Assembly (NCBI GenBank): GCA_037440065.1
Contig: JBBIUV010000015.1
Location: 806,001-870,000 of the forward strand
DNA: 64,000 nt
Source of the DNA: UBA1563 sp037440065
Lineage (GTDB): Bacteria; Bacteroidota; Ignavibacteria; Ignavibacteriales; Ignavibacteriaceae
Reading direction: 5' to 3'
The notes beneath the pieces are model-generated. The model was not told where the DNA came from. It was given only the letters and a program-made list of their open reading frames with translations, and searched no databases. Of this stretch, positions 1 through 8,610 are shown in pieces. Both the position numbers and the translations under genes were made by a program. Position 1 is the stretch's first letter. Every line of letters begins with the position of its first letter.

Positions 1-39
1 GCAGTTGAATTTACACAAACATTTAAAAAGAGTGTCTAA
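1..39 (+). CDS. atpA: ATP synthase F1 subunit alpha, C-terminal end only
   Basis: The first twelve codons of the window, in frame 1, read AVEFTQTFKKSV and end in TAA three bases before the atpG start. An alpha subunit is expected directly upstream of gamma in F-type operons, and alpha subunits end in a similar short helix containing an F-K pair. The identification rests mainly on position, because only the tail is present; the rest lies outside the window. Confidence 0.6.
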   Translation, partial: AVEFTQTFKKSV

Positions 40-42
40 CTA

Positions 43-918
43 ATGGCTACCCTTAGAGATATACGGCGAAGAATTAAAGGTGTTCAAAACACCGAGCAGA
101 TAACAAAAGCAATGAAGATGGTTGCAGCTGCTAAACTACGCCGGGCTCAAGAGAATGTTATTAGCGCTCGTCCGTATGCCAGAAAAATTTCCGGTTTAGT
201 CAATCATCTTTTAACAGATGAGCCGAGTGGAACAAATGAGTTGTTACTAACTAGACAAACAAAAAAAGTATTAGTTGTTGTGCTTACTTCGGATAGAGGT
301 TTGTGCGGTGCGTTCAATACGAATATTCTTAAAGAAGCTGTTCGATTAATTGAAGAGGATTTAATCCCTCAGCAATTGGAATATTCTCTATTTTGCATCG
401 GTAAAAAAGGTTTTGACTTTTTCAGAAAAAGAGATTACTCAATTACAGGTAATGCACTTGGAGTATTCGGACATTTGAAATTCACCGATGCATTGTCAAT
501 TTCAAGTGAAATGATCTCGGGTTATTTGAAAGGTGATTTCGACAAAGTTATTGTTGTTTATAATGAGTTCAAATCAGTTGTTCGTCAGGAAATTGTTCGT
601 GAGCAGTATTTGCCAATATCATTTGATAATGGAGAAAAAGTAAAACAGCAATCAACTGATTATATTTATGAACCGGGGCAAAAAGAAATTATTGATTCGT
701 TACTCCCAAAACATTTGCAAAGCCAGATGTGGAGGATTTTATTGGAATCAAACGCATCTGAATTCGGGGCAAGAATGACCGCGATGGATAACGCCTCTAC
801 TAATGCAAAAGATTTAATAAGGTCGTTAAAAATCACTTATAACAAAGCGCGCCAGGCGGCAATTACAAAAGAAATTCTTGAAGTTGTTTCCGGTGCCAAC
901 GCCTCGAAGTCTGCCTAA
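43..918 (+). CDS. atpG: ATP synthase F1 subunit gamma
   Basis: This is the central rotor shaft of the F1 sector of ATP synthase, on the cytoplasmic face of the membrane, and it couples proton flow to ATP synthesis. The 291 residues match the family length. The N-terminal helix has the family pattern RDIRRRIKGVQNTEQITKAM followed by KMVAAAKLRRAQ. The middle carries the DRGLCGAFN motif, and the C-terminal helix holds EFGARMTAMDNAS and YNKARQAAITKE. The gene starts three bases after atpA and ends five bases before ffh, so ATP synthase and protein-targeting genes are probably co-transcribed. The remaining atp genes are not in the window. Confidence 0.97.
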   Translation: MATLRDIRRRIKGVQNTEQITKAMKMVAAAKLRRAQENVISARPYARKISGLVNHLLTDEPSGTNELLLTRQTKKVLVVVLTSDRGLCGAFNTNILKEAVRLIEEDLIPQQLEYSLFCIGKKGFDFFRKRDYSITGNALGVFGHLKFTDALSISSEMISGYLKGDFDKVIVVYNEFKSVVRQEIVREQYLPISFDNGEKVKQQSTDYIYEPGQKEIIDSLLPKHLQSQMWRILLESNASEFGARMTAMDNASTNAKDLIRSLKITYNKARQAAITKEILEVVSGANASKSA

Positions 919-923
919 CCATT

Positions 924-2258
924 ATGCTTGAAGACCTTAGTGCAAAATTAGAACTTGCCTTAAAAAAAGTTCGTGGGCAAGGAAAAATTACTGAGAAGAA
1001 TGTTTCCGAAACACTACGAGAAATTCGTCGTGTTCTTTTAGATGCTGATGTTAATTACAAAGTTGCTAAAGAGTTTATTGAAAAAGTTTCAGTAAAAGCC
1101 TTAGGGCAAGAAGTTCTTGTTTCAATTACTCCTGGGCAGTTGATCACCAAGATTATTTATGATGAATTAACGCTTCTGCTTGGTGCAAAGAATAGTGAAT
1201 TGGAGATTAATGCAACCGGTCCAACAATTATTTTAATGGTGGGACTTCAGGGTTCCGGTAAAACAACTTTTTCCGGTAAACTTGCCGGCAAAATGAAACA
1301 GCTAAATAGAAAACCGTTACTTGTTGCTGCGGATATTTACAGACCTGCAGCTATTGAACAGTTGAAGCAGTTAGGAAAATCAATTTCAGTTCCGGTCTTT
1401 TCACTTGAAGAAAAAGACGCGAGAAAGATTTCAAAAGAAGCGTTGCTTTTTGGGAAACAAAACAGTTACGATACAGTTATCATCGATACGGCAGGACGTC
1501 TTCATGTTGATGAAGAGTTGATGACTGAAATCTCGGATATAAAAGAACTTGTAAATCCGACTGAGACTTTATTCGTTGTTGATTCAATGACCGGGCAGGA
1601 TGCTGTTAATTCAGCTAAGGCTTTCCACGAAAAAGTAAATTTTACGGGAATTGTACTTACAAAACTTGACGGCGATTCGAGAGGTGGCTGCGCTCTTTCA
1701 ATACGTGCGGTGGTTGGCGAACCGATAAAGTTTATTTCGAACGGTGAAAAATTAAATGCCATCGAAAATTTTTATCCCGATCGTCTTGCATCGAGAATTT
1801 TAGGCAAAGGCGATGTAGTTTCTCTTGTTGAAAAAGCTCAAGAAGTTTTTGACGAAAAGGATTCGGCTAGGCTCGAAGAGAAACTTCAGAAAAATAAGTT
1901 TGATTTTGAAGATTTCCGCGATCAAATAAAAATGATCAAAAAAATGGGCTCGCTTTCATCAATTATGGCGATGGTTCCAGGTTTAAACCCCGCGATGATG
2001 AAAGATGCCAAAATTGATGATAAAGCATTGGTGAGAATTGAGGCCATAATCGGTTCTATGACGAAAGAAGAGCGAAAAACGCCCAAAGTTCTTAATGGAA
2101 GTCGACGTAAAAGGATTGCTATTGGAAGCGGAACATCGATCCAGGAGGTAAATCGACTCATTAAGCAATTCCAGGAAATGCAAACAATGATAGGAAGAAT
2201 GAAGCAAAAAGGCTTTTTAAATTCGGTTTTTAACAAGAAAAGTTTTAATTTTAATTAA
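924..2258 (+). CDS. ffh: Signal recognition particle protein Ffh (SRP54)
   Basis: This GTPase binds 4.5S RNA and signal sequences and delivers nascent membrane proteins to FtsY. At 444 residues it has the standard N, G and M domains. The G domain shows the P-loop GLQGSGKTT (near residue 107), DTAGR (near 190) and TKLDGDSRGG (near 246). The methionine-rich M domain near the C-terminus contains RKRIAIGSG and several Met-rich helices (QEMQTMIGRMKQKG). The gap from atpG is five bases, suggesting translational coupling. The genes downstream are ribosome-assembly genes, as in many SRP operons. Confidence 0.97.
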   Translation: MLEDLSAKLELALKKVRGQGKITEKNVSETLREIRRVLLDADVNYKVAKEFIEKVSVKALGQEVLVSITPGQLITKIIYDELTLLLGAKNSELEINATGPTIILMVGLQGSGKTTFSGKLAGKMKQLNRKPLLVAADIYRPAAIEQLKQLGKSISVPVFSLEEKDARKISKEALLFGKQNSYDTVIIDTAGRLHVDEELMTEISDIKELVNPTETLFVVDSMTGQDAVNSAKAFHEKVNFTGIVLTKLDGDSRGGCALSIRAVVGEPIKFISNGEKLNAIENFYPDRLASRILGKGDVVSLVEKAQEVFDEKDSARLEEKLQKNKFDFEDFRDQIKMIKKMGSLSSIMAMVPGLNPAMMKDAKIDDKALVRIEAIIGSMTKEERKTPKVLNGSRRKRIAIGSGTSIQEVNRLIKQFQEMQTMIGRMKQKGFLNSVFNKKSFNFN

Positions 2259-2288
2259 GAAAAGTGATTAATTTGGAGAATATATAAT

Positions 2289-2714
2289 TTGGCAGTTAAG
2301 TTAAGATTACGCAGAATGGGAAAGAAGAGACAACCAATTTACAAAGTTGTCGCGGCTGATTCCCGTTCACCAAGAGACGGAAAATTTTTAGAGGCAATTG
2401 GTCTTTACAATCCGAAAGCTAATCCGCTTTCTATTGATATTAATGAAGACCGTGCGCTTTACTGGTTAGGTGTTGGTGCGCAACCAACCGATACAGTAAA
2501 AAGTCTCCTTCGTTCAAAAGGGATTACCTTAAAACAAGAATTGATTAAACGCGGTGCAAAACCGGAAGAAGTTGCCGCCGCTATGGAAAACTGGAACAAG
2601 CTTAAAGAAGCTTCCTCTGAAAGGAAAGCTGCAAAAAAAGAGAAGAAAAAAGAAACCAGTGCAACAGAAGTAAAGGGCGCTGCTTCTGAAGAAAAAGTTG
2701 AACAGCCTGCTTAA
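2289..2714 (+). CDS. rpsP: 30S ribosomal protein S16
   Basis: This is a small-subunit assembly protein. The start is a TTG codon preceded by GGAGAA about eight bases upstream; no ATG gives the conserved N-terminus, which reads AVKLRLRRMGKKRQPIYKVV. The first ~85 residues are the S16 core. The remaining ~55 residues form a charged Lys/Glu-rich tail (AAKKEKKKE and similar), making the protein 141 residues, longer than the roughly 80-90 of classical S16; such tails are common in Bacteroidota. It sits between ffh and khpA in the usual S16-KH-RimM-TrmD-L19 order. Confidence 0.96.
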   Translation: MAVKLRLRRMGKKRQPIYKVVAADSRSPRDGKFLEAIGLYNPKANPLSIDINEDRALYWLGVGAQPTDTVKSLLRSKGITLKQELIKRGAKPEEVAAAMENWNKLKEASSERKAAKKEKKKETSATEVKGAASEEKVEQPA

Positions 2715-2785
2715 AATTTAGCAATCGGTTCGACTTTTTTTACTTAATTCTAAAAGCTCCCGGCTCTAATTTAGGAGATTCTTCC

Positions 2786-3019
2786 ATGAAAGAGTTCGTC
2801 GAATTCATAGCTAAACATCTCGTTGATAATCCTGAGGCCGTTGTTATTCAGGAAAAAGTAAACGAAGAGAAAAAAATTGTTTTTTCTTTGAAAGTTGGTT
2901 CAAACGATATCGGTAAAGTGATCGGCAAAAAAGGAAAAACAGCACTTGCTATGAGAACCTTGCTTACGGCAGTCGCAGCTAAGCAAGGCAAAAGAGCAAT
3001 TTTGGATATTGAAGACTAA
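2786..3019 (+). CDS. khpA: KH-domain RNA-binding protein (KhpA/YlqC family)
   Basis: The product is a 77-residue single KH-domain protein. The RNA-contacting GxxG loop is visible as IGKVIGKKGKTA (residues ~41-52), followed by the second KH helix. The family binds RNA, often as a partner of a second KH protein, and its gene is typically found between rpsP and rimM, exactly as here. An AGGAGATTCTTCC stretch just before the ATG supplies a clear ribosome binding site. The symbol is assigned from family and position. Confidence 0.9.
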   Translation: MKEFVEFIAKHLVDNPEAVVIQEKVNEEKKIVFSLKVGSNDIGKVIGKKGKTALAMRTLLTAVAAKQGKRAILDIED

Positions 3020-3025
3020 GCTGGT

Positions 3026-3544
3026 TTGATTGGTTTTACTCTTCTCGGAAAGATAATTTCTGTTCATGGAAAGAGCGGCGAAGTTAAAGTAAAAATCTTT
3101 GACGAAAACGTTGGAGATATAGATCCCTTAAATTATTGTTTTATCGATTTTTTCGATATCAAGAAAAAATTAAGTGTTAAGTCTGCAAAATTCATCGGTA
3201 AGATTTTAATCCTTTCATTTGAAGGATTCAACTCGAAAGAAGCCAGCACAATTCTTCTTGAGAAAGATGTTTATTTAGAAAAAAATAAAAGCGAACCCGA
3301 TCAAGAATTTAGTTTTTTAGTAACTGATTTATTGGACAGCAACGTTTTTGCTAATGATGTTCTGCTTGGAAAAATAACCGATGTGTTTTCAGTTCCAAGC
3401 AATGATGTATATGTGCTTGAAGATGTAAATGGAAAAGAAATATTAGTTCCGGCATTAAAAGAGTTAATTGATAGGTTTGATAAAAAGGAAAAGAAACTTT
3501 ACTTAAAAGTAGAGAAGAGTTATTTCGAGGATGATGAGAATTGA
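3026..3544 (+). CDS. rimM: 16S rRNA processing protein RimM
   Basis: RimM helps mature the 3' domain of 16S rRNA by binding S19. The start is TTG, giving IGFTLLGKIISVHGKSGEVKV, the expected N-terminal RimM barrel with its G(K/R)I..VHG motif. The C-terminal half is a PRC-barrel (LLGKITDVFSVPSNDVYVLE, then EILVPALKELI). The length of 172 residues is normal. Its end overlaps the start of trmD by about 11-14 bases, so the two are translationally coupled. The start could be disputed because only TTG is available here. Confidence 0.94.
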   Translation: MIGFTLLGKIISVHGKSGEVKVKIFDENVGDIDPLNYCFIDFFDIKKKLSVKSAKFIGKILILSFEGFNSKEASTILLEKDVYLEKNKSEPDQEFSFLVTDLLDSNVFANDVLLGKITDVFSVPSNDVYVLEDVNGKEILVPALKELIDRFDKKEKKLYLKVEKSYFEDDEN

Positions 3545-4214
3545 TATTATTTCTGCCGTACCTGAATTACTGCAAAGTCCCTTAAACACCAGCATCCTTA
3601 AAAGAGCACAAAACAAACAAAAAGTAGAAATTCATGTTCATAATCTTCGTGATTATGCATTTGATAAACATAAAATAATTGATGATAAACCGTTCGGAGG
3701 AGAAGCCGGAATGCTTCTGAAACCCGAACCGTTCTTTGCGATACTTGAAAAACTTACTGCTGAACGAAATTACGATAAGGTTATCTTAACTTCACCAAAG
3801 GGGAAGTTGTTTACGCAAAAAGTTGCAAATGATTATTCACTTTGCAAGAATATTATTTTTCTTGCCGGGCATTACAAAGGCATTGATGATCGTGTACGAG
3901 AAAAATTTGCAACAGATGAAATTTCGATCGGTGATTTTGTATTAACTGGTGGCGAACTTCCTATTTTGCTCATGGTTGATGCAATTATCAGGTTGATTCC
4001 CGGTGTGCTGAACGATAGTCTTTCTGCATTGAATGATTCTTTTCAAGATGGAGAAAGTCTTTCAGCTCCGAATTATACGCGTCCCGCAGAATTTAAAGGA
4101 ATGAAAGTTCCCGAGGTTTTATTAAGTGGTAATCACCAGGCAGTACAGAAGTGGCGCGAAGAACAGTCAAAAATAGTAACAGAAAAATGGAAAAAAAATA
4201 AATTAGCGGAGTAA
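3534..4214 (+). CDS. trmD: tRNA (guanine37-N1)-methyltransferase TrmD
   Basis: TrmD methylates G37 of tRNAs from S-adenosylmethionine and prevents frameshifting. SPOUT-fold knot residues are clear: IDDKPFGGEAGMLLKPEP, LAGHYKGIDDRVRE and the cofactor loop ISIGDFVLTGGELP. The C-terminal helix ends with PEVLLSGNHQAVQKWREEQS. There are two adjacent ATGs (3531 and 3534). The GAGG just upstream touches 3531 directly and lies three bases before 3534, and the MRIDIIS start fits the family, so 3534 is preferred. It overlaps rimM and is followed by rplS after three bases. Confidence 0.96.
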   Translation: MRIDIISAVPELLQSPLNTSILKRAQNKQKVEIHVHNLRDYAFDKHKIIDDKPFGGEAGMLLKPEPFFAILEKLTAERNYDKVILTSPKGKLFTQKVANDYSLCKNIIFLAGHYKGIDDRVREKFATDEISIGDFVLTGGELPILLMVDAIIRLIPGVLNDSLSALNDSFQDGESLSAPNYTRPAEFKGMKVPEVLLSGNHQAVQKWREEQSKIVTEKWKKNKLAE

Positions 4215-4217
4215 ATC

Positions 4218-4565
4218 ATGATTAGTTTACATGAATTGTTGGCAGAGCAACAACCCAAAATTGAGATACCGAATTTTAGGTCAGGCGACCACATTAAAGT
4301 GCATGTTAGAGTTATCGAAGGCGATAAAGAAAGAATTCAAGCGTTTGAAGGAGACGTTATCAGCATTCGCGGCGGTCAAGAGAATAAAACTTTTACGGTA
4401 AGAAAAATTTCAAGCGGTGTTGGTGTTGAAAGAATATTTCCTTTCTACTCACCTAAAATTGCGAAGATCGAACTTCTTAAAGAAGGTAATGTACGAAGAG
4501 CAAAATTATTTTATCTTCGTGAACTTTCCGGTAAAGCCGCAAGAATTAAATCTAAAAAAAGTTAA
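4218..4565 (+). CDS. rplS: 50S ribosomal protein L19
   Basis: L19 lies at the 30S-50S interface. The 115-residue protein shows the family signatures: FRSGDHIKVHVRVIEGDKER, RIQAFEGDVISIRGG, TVRKISSGVGVERIFPFYSP, and RRAKLFYLRELSGKAARIK near the C-terminus. It is the last gene of the ffh-rpsP-khpA-rimM-trmD-rplS run; a strong intrinsic terminator follows ten bases after its stop. Confidence 0.97.
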   Translation: MISLHELLAEQQPKIEIPNFRSGDHIKVHVRVIEGDKERIQAFEGDVISIRGGQENKTFTVRKISSGVGVERIFPFYSPKIAKIELLKEGNVRRAKLFYLRELSGKAARIKSKKS

Positions 4566-4574
4566 CAAAACGAC

Positions 4575-4599
4575 AAGCCGCCGTTTGGCGGCTTTTTTC
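4575..4599 (+). terminator. Rho-independent terminator of the ffh-rplS operon
   Basis: AAGCCGCC, loop GTTT, then GGCGGCTT form a perfect 8-bp GC-rich stem followed by TTTTTCT. It lies ten bases after the rplS stop and separates the ribosomal operon from the gene at 4605. Confidence 0.92.
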
Positions 4600-4604
4600 T
4601 TAAT

Positions 4605-5369
4605 ATGAATTATCTATTCCCCGACAACCTTTTCTCCCGTTTTTTAGCCTACTCAATGAGCGACGAAGAAAGAAAACAGATCGTTTATCTTCCTTCAGCA
4701 CAACTTACAGCCGCTTTATTAAAGGACAAAAACGCTATTGGATTAATTCCAACTTTGGATTTAATCAAGCACGAGGAATTATTCGTCTCAAAACTTGGCG
4801 GAATTTCTTTCGAAAGCGAATTGTGCAATTCTTATTTTTATTATGCTGCTGGTGGAGATCAAAAAAAAATTACCGAAGTAAGTCTTACAGGAGATGTTTC
4901 TTCAATTGAAGCGATTCTCTGTAAAATATTATTTGCAGAGCTCTACGATCAACAAGTAAAGATATCACTTCAATCGAGCAGTGAGTTAGCTTCAGAAACA
5001 CCCTTGCTTTTGGTTGGTAATAATAATTTTGTTAATGAAAAATGCTTAACCGGAGTAAGTTTTGCCGATGAAGTAATTGAGATACTTTCTGCTCCCTTTG
5101 TGAATTTTGTTTTTGCTGCACAAGCGAAGCAAAACGTTGAAGATTTTAACACTTCTTTCACTTCGCTTATTCCCAGGTATTACGAATCGGTGATTCCATA
5201 TATTTCTTCACTTGATTATTCGGATGAATTTAAAAATAAAATCAAACAAGAGTTCTCATCTTTTGTATTCGAATTCGACAGTATGGATCTTGACGGAATA
5301 GCACAGCTCACGCGTCTACCGTATTATCACGGGATGATTAAAGAGATGATTGATATTAAATTTGTTTAG
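4605..5369 (+). CDS. MqnA/MqnD-like protein (putative menaquinone-pathway or solute-binding fold)
   Basis: I do not recognise this 254-residue protein with certainty. Its layout resembles MqnA (chorismate dehydratase of the futalosine menaquinone route): a segment NAIGLIPTLDLIK followed by ISFESELCNSYFYYA, a strand-helix region where family members carry a threonine/serine-rich turn (SSIEAILCKILFAELY), then ETPLLLVGNNNF and APFVNFVFAAQAK. The N-terminal lobe looks short compared with MqnA. There is no signal peptide, so it should be cytoplasmic. It begins immediately after the rplS terminator and ends at a bidirectional terminator, so it may be a single-gene unit. A diverged non-catalytic relative is equally possible. 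Confidence 0.45.
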   Translation: MNYLFPDNLFSRFLAYSMSDEERKQIVYLPSAQLTAALLKDKNAIGLIPTLDLIKHEELFVSKLGGISFESELCNSYFYYAAGGDQKKITEVSLTGDVSSIEAILCKILFAELYDQQVKISLQSSSELASETPLLLVGNNNFVNEKCLTGVSFADEVIEILSAPFVNFVFAAQAKQNVEDFNTSFTSLIPRYYESVIPYISSLDYSDEFKNKIKQEFSSFVFEFDSMDLDGIAQLTRLPYYHGMIKEMIDIKFV

Positions 5370-5370
5370 A

Positions 5371-5397
5371 AAAAGGACACCAAGCTGGTGTCCTTTT
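5371..5397. terminator. Bidirectional terminator between the MqnA-like gene and serA
   Basis: AAAAGGACACCA, loop AGC, then TGGTGTCCTTTT is a perfect 12-bp inverted repeat with a run of T on the right and of A on the left. It lies just past the stop of the plus-strand gene and beside the serA stop on the minus strand, so it can serve both. Confidence 0.9.
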
Positions 5398-5401
5398 ATT
5401 T

Positions 5402-6586
5402 TTATAAAGCGATATACGAAACGCTTAATACATTTTCGTTTTCTTGGATTTTTTGAAGTCGCGCCGCAGAAATTCCTGCTTTCAACTTCATCGTACAACT
5501 TGCAATTAACCCGCCGTCAAAAATAATATTTTCGATCTCTTCTATGTTTACATCTTCTTCTTTTATTACAGAAAAAATTGAAGAAAGCACTCCCGGTTTA
5601 TCAAAATGTTTTACAACCAATTGATAACTTGCCTCGATAGTAGATGCTTTGTTAACCCAGTGAGCTATTAGTCCGCTGTTCATATAATCTTTGATTATGC
5701 GTACGGTTTCGGCGGCAACGGCATTTTGAGCTTGTTCTGTTGATGCGCCGATATGATGGGTGACGTAAATATTTTTCGATTGTTGCAGCGGAGAATTGAC
5801 TGCTCCAGATTTTTGTTCCGGTTCACCTTTAAATACATCTAATGCAACGCGTATATTTTTTTCTTTTATTGCTTCAAGCATTGCCTCTTCATCGATAATT
5901 TCTGCACGGGAAGTATTGATCAAAAGAGTATTCGGATGTAAGTAACCGAACATTTCTTTGTCGAACAAACCTCTTGTTTGCGGAGTTAACGGTAAATGAA
6001 TTGAAATGACATCGCACATGGGAAGAATTTTATCCATCTCGGAAAAATCTTTTATTGCAACTCCTTCAATTCGGGAAATATCTTTTCCGTAAACATTCAT
6101 TCCAAAAGCAAGCGCACGTTTTGCTACTTCTTTACCAATATTTCCAACTCCGATAAGCGCCAGGTTTTTCCCGAATAAACCTTCTGCTTTAGAATATTCA
6201 CCTTTATTCCAAATACTGTTCTTAAAATCCATAACGTTGTCTGGAATGCGGCGGTCAAGTGAGAGCATTAATCCCATTGCTAATTCAGCGACGGCGATTG
6301 AATTCATGCCCGGACAGTTGGCGACATATATTCCTTTTTTATTTGCAGCAGCAATATCAATATTATTCACACCGGCTCCGGCACGAATAATTAGATTTAG
6401 CACATTTGCTTTTTCAATTGCAGCTGCATTCACTTTTGTTGAACGGACGACGAGAATATCCGTATCTGCAATGGCTTCATGTAAATTATTCTCGACCAAT
6501 TGCGGTGAGTAATTTACTTCGAGTCCTAACTCTTTCATTTGCGAAAGGTACTTTTCCGGAAATTTATCCGCTACTAATACTTTCAT
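5402..6586 (-). CDS. serA: D-3-phosphoglycerate dehydrogenase with ACT domain
   Basis: This enzyme oxidises 3-phosphoglycerate with NAD+, the first step of serine synthesis. The nucleotide-binding motif GVGNIGKEVA lies near residue 147. The catalytic triad of the 2-hydroxyacid dehydrogenase family is visible: Arg in NTSRAEIID, Glu in FKGEPEQ and His in YVTHHIGAST. The last ~80 residues (HFDKPGVLSSIFSVIKEEDVNI...) form an ACT domain, suggesting serine feedback. At 394 residues it is the short form without the extra substrate-binding domain. It starts 28 bases after hutU on the same strand and is last in that unit. Another 2-hydroxyacid substrate cannot be excluded. Confidence 0.9.
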   Translation of the reverse strand: MKVLVADKFPEKYLSQMKELGLEVNYSPQLVENNLHEAIADTDILVVRSTKVNAAAIEKANVLNLIIRAGAGVNNIDIAAANKKGIYVANCPGMNSIAVAELAMGLMLSLDRRIPDNVMDFKNSIWNKGEYSKAEGLFGKNLALIGVGNIGKEVAKRALAFGMNVYGKDISRIEGVAIKDFSEMDKILPMCDVISIHLPLTPQTRGLFDKEMFGYLHPNTLLINTSRAEIIDEEAMLEAIKEKNIRVALDVFKGEPEQKSGAVNSPLQQSKNIYVTHHIGASTEQAQNAVAAETVRIIKDYMNSGLIAHWVNKASTIEASYQLVVKHFDKPGVLSSIFSVIKEEDVNIEEIENIIFDGGLIASCTMKLKAGISAARLQKIQENENVLSVSYIAL

Positions 6587-6614
6587 TTTAGTTCTCCCTG
6601 TTTTTATGATTACT

Positions 6615-8264
6615 TTATTGTGGAATTTTCACATTAAACTTCTTTGCATTCTCAATTGCTCTTTCATATCCGGCATCTGCGTGACGGATAATCCCCATTC
6701 CCGGATCGTACGTGAGAACGCGTTCTAATCGTTCCTCAGCATCTTTTGTCCCGTCTGCAACAACCACCATTCCGGCATGAATTGAATTTCCAATACCAAC
6801 ACCACCACCATGATGTACAGAAACCCAGCTTGCGCCGCCAATAGAGTTGAGCAAAGCATTAAGTATGGGCCAGTCGGCAATTGCATCACTGCCGTCCTTC
6901 ATCGCTTCAGTCTCGCGGTAAGGTGAGGCCACCGATCCGCAATCGAGATGATCGCGGCCAATAACAATCGGGGCAGAAACTTTTCCATCCGCAACAAGCT
7001 GATTGAAAATTTTTCCCATCAGCGCACGTTCACCATAACCAAGCCAGCAAATGCGCGCAGGCAATCCTTGAAAATGAATCAACTTCTGTGCTTTGTCGAT
7101 CCAATTCAATAAAGATTTATTCTCTGGAAAAGTTTTTTTAACTGCTTCATCAGTTACAAAAATATCTTTTGGATCGCCGCTCAATGCCACCCAACGGAAG
7201 GGACCTTTACCATCACAGAATAACGGACGAATAAATTCAGGTACAAATCCCGGAATATCAAATGCGTTTTCAACTCCGTTTGCCTTTGCTTCTCCGCGAA
7301 TATTATTACCATAATCAAACGTTATCGCGCCGCGTTTTTGAAATTCAAGCATTGTTTGCAAATGAGCGACAATAGTTTCTTGAGATAGCTTAATATATTT
7401 TTGAGGATTTTCTTTCCGAAGTTTTAAAGCTGAAGCGAAATCCAATCCCATCGGTACGTAACCGTTTAGTGTATCATGCGCTGAAGTTTGATCGGTTAGA
7501 ATATCCGGAATAACATTTCGTTTTAGAATTTGCGGAAGAATTTCACCGGCATTACCAACTAATCCTACCGAGAGAGCTTTCATTTTTTCTTTTGCTTCAA
7601 GCACAAGTTGGAGTGCTTCATCAAGGGATTCTGTAAGAACATCGAGATAACCGGTATCGATTCTTTTTTGAAGTCTTGATTTATCAACGTCAATTCCGAG
7701 GAAAGCTACGCCGTTCATGGTTGCGGCAAGAGGTTGAGCCCCACCCATTCCGCCGAGTCCGGCAGTCAGTAAAAATTTTCCGCTTAGATCAGAATTAAAA
7801 TATTTTCTTCCGCACTCTGCAAATGTTTCGTATGTGCCCTGGAGAATTCCTTGTGAGCCGATGTATATCCAGCTTCCTGCTGTCATCTGTCCATACATCG
7901 TTAAACCAAGGGCTTCAAGTCTGCGGAACTCATCCCATGTAGCCCAGCGTGGAACAAGCATCGAGTTAGAAATAATTACGCGCGGTGCATTAGCATGAGT
8001 TTTGAAAATTCCAACCGCTTTACCGGATTGGACAAGAAGCGTTTCATCATTTTCTAATTGCTTCAAAGAATTTACTATTGCGTCCAGGGCTTCCCAATTT
8101 CTAGCAGCTTTTCCTTTTCCGCCGTAAACAATTAGCTCTGCAGGATTTTCTGCAACTTCGGGATCGAGATTGTTCATCAACATGCGAAGAGCTGCTTCTT
8201 GTATCCAACCCTTACATGAAATTTCTTTTCCGTGTGGTGCTTTAATAATTCTTTGTTCGGACAT
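6615..8264 (-). CDS. hutU: Urocanate hydratase
   Basis: Urocanase converts urocanate to imidazolone propionate in histidine degradation, using tightly bound NAD+ as an electrophile. At 549 residues it matches the family. Signature stretches include LTAGLGGMGGAQPLAATMNG, the NAD-site region VGLVGNAGEILP, the active-site cysteine loop ARICWLGYGERALMG and the C-terminal WVSVHHGGGVGIGNSIHAG. The start ATG has AGGA six bases upstream, inside the end of the preceding gene. No hutH, hutI or hutG lies nearby; its neighbours are add, a small unknown gene and serA. Confidence 0.97.
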   Translation of the reverse strand: MSEQRIIKAPHGKEISCKGWIQEAALRMLMNNLDPEVAENPAELIVYGGKGKAARNWEALDAIVNSLKQLENDETLLVQSGKAVGIFKTHANAPRVIISNSMLVPRWATWDEFRRLEALGLTMYGQMTAGSWIYIGSQGILQGTYETFAECGRKYFNSDLSGKFLLTAGLGGMGGAQPLAATMNGVAFLGIDVDKSRLQKRIDTGYLDVLTESLDEALQLVLEAKEKMKALSVGLVGNAGEILPQILKRNVIPDILTDQTSAHDTLNGYVPMGLDFASALKLRKENPQKYIKLSQETIVAHLQTMLEFQKRGAITFDYGNNIRGEAKANGVENAFDIPGFVPEFIRPLFCDGKGPFRWVALSGDPKDIFVTDEAVKKTFPENKSLLNWIDKAQKLIHFQGLPARICWLGYGERALMGKIFNQLVADGKVSAPIVIGRDHLDCGSVASPYRETEAMKDGSDAIADWPILNALLNSIGGASWVSVHHGGGVGIGNSIHAGMVVVADGTKDAEERLERVLTYDPGMGIIRHADAGYERAIENAKKFNVKIPQ

Positions 8265-8266
8265 GG

Positions 8267-8605
8267 TTAATCCTTAAAATGATTTTCATATAAAATTTCG
8301 TACTGCATCAGGATAGATTTATAGAGCCATTTTTTGAAGAACCATCCCTTTTTAATTTGATCTTTGAAATGTTTGATGTTCACTTCAAGCTGATACCGGA
8401 AACGGGTGAATTCATCTTTTGTCAGTTTAACAGTCTCGTCTCCCGATTTAATTTTTTCAAGAATTGAGGACAGTGCTTTTACTTCGGCAAAATATTTCTG
8501 ATCTCCTTCGGTCTGTTTAATAACGGTCTTGCAGATGTTGAGAATAAGTTTTTTATCGTTTTTGTTGAACTCGAAATTGTAATTTCTGAACTGTAGTTTT
8601 TTCAT
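8267..8605 (-). CDS. Small conserved-looking protein of unknown function
   Basis: I do not recognise this 112-residue protein. It is lysine-rich, predicted mostly helical, and begins MKKLQFRNYNFEFNKNDKK. There is no signal peptide, membrane segment or metal motif; the C-terminal third has aromatic and basic residues (KKGWFFKKWLYKS) that could contact nucleic acid or membrane. It sits two bases before hutU and five bases after add, all on the same strand, so it is firmly inside a transcription unit and is likely a real gene. Confidence 0.7.
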   Translation of the reverse strand: MKKLQFRNYNFEFNKNDKKLILNICKTVIKQTEGDQKYFAEVKALSSILEKIKSGDETVKLTKDEFTRFRYQLEVNIKHFKDQIKKGWFFKKWLYKSILMQYEILYENHFKD

Positions 8606-8610
8606 GAGCC

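Noticed and set aside
1922..2236. A 104-codon minus-strand frame opposite ffh
   Set aside because: It lies entirely inside the ffh M-domain coding sequence and mirrors its codon pattern; no ribosome site.
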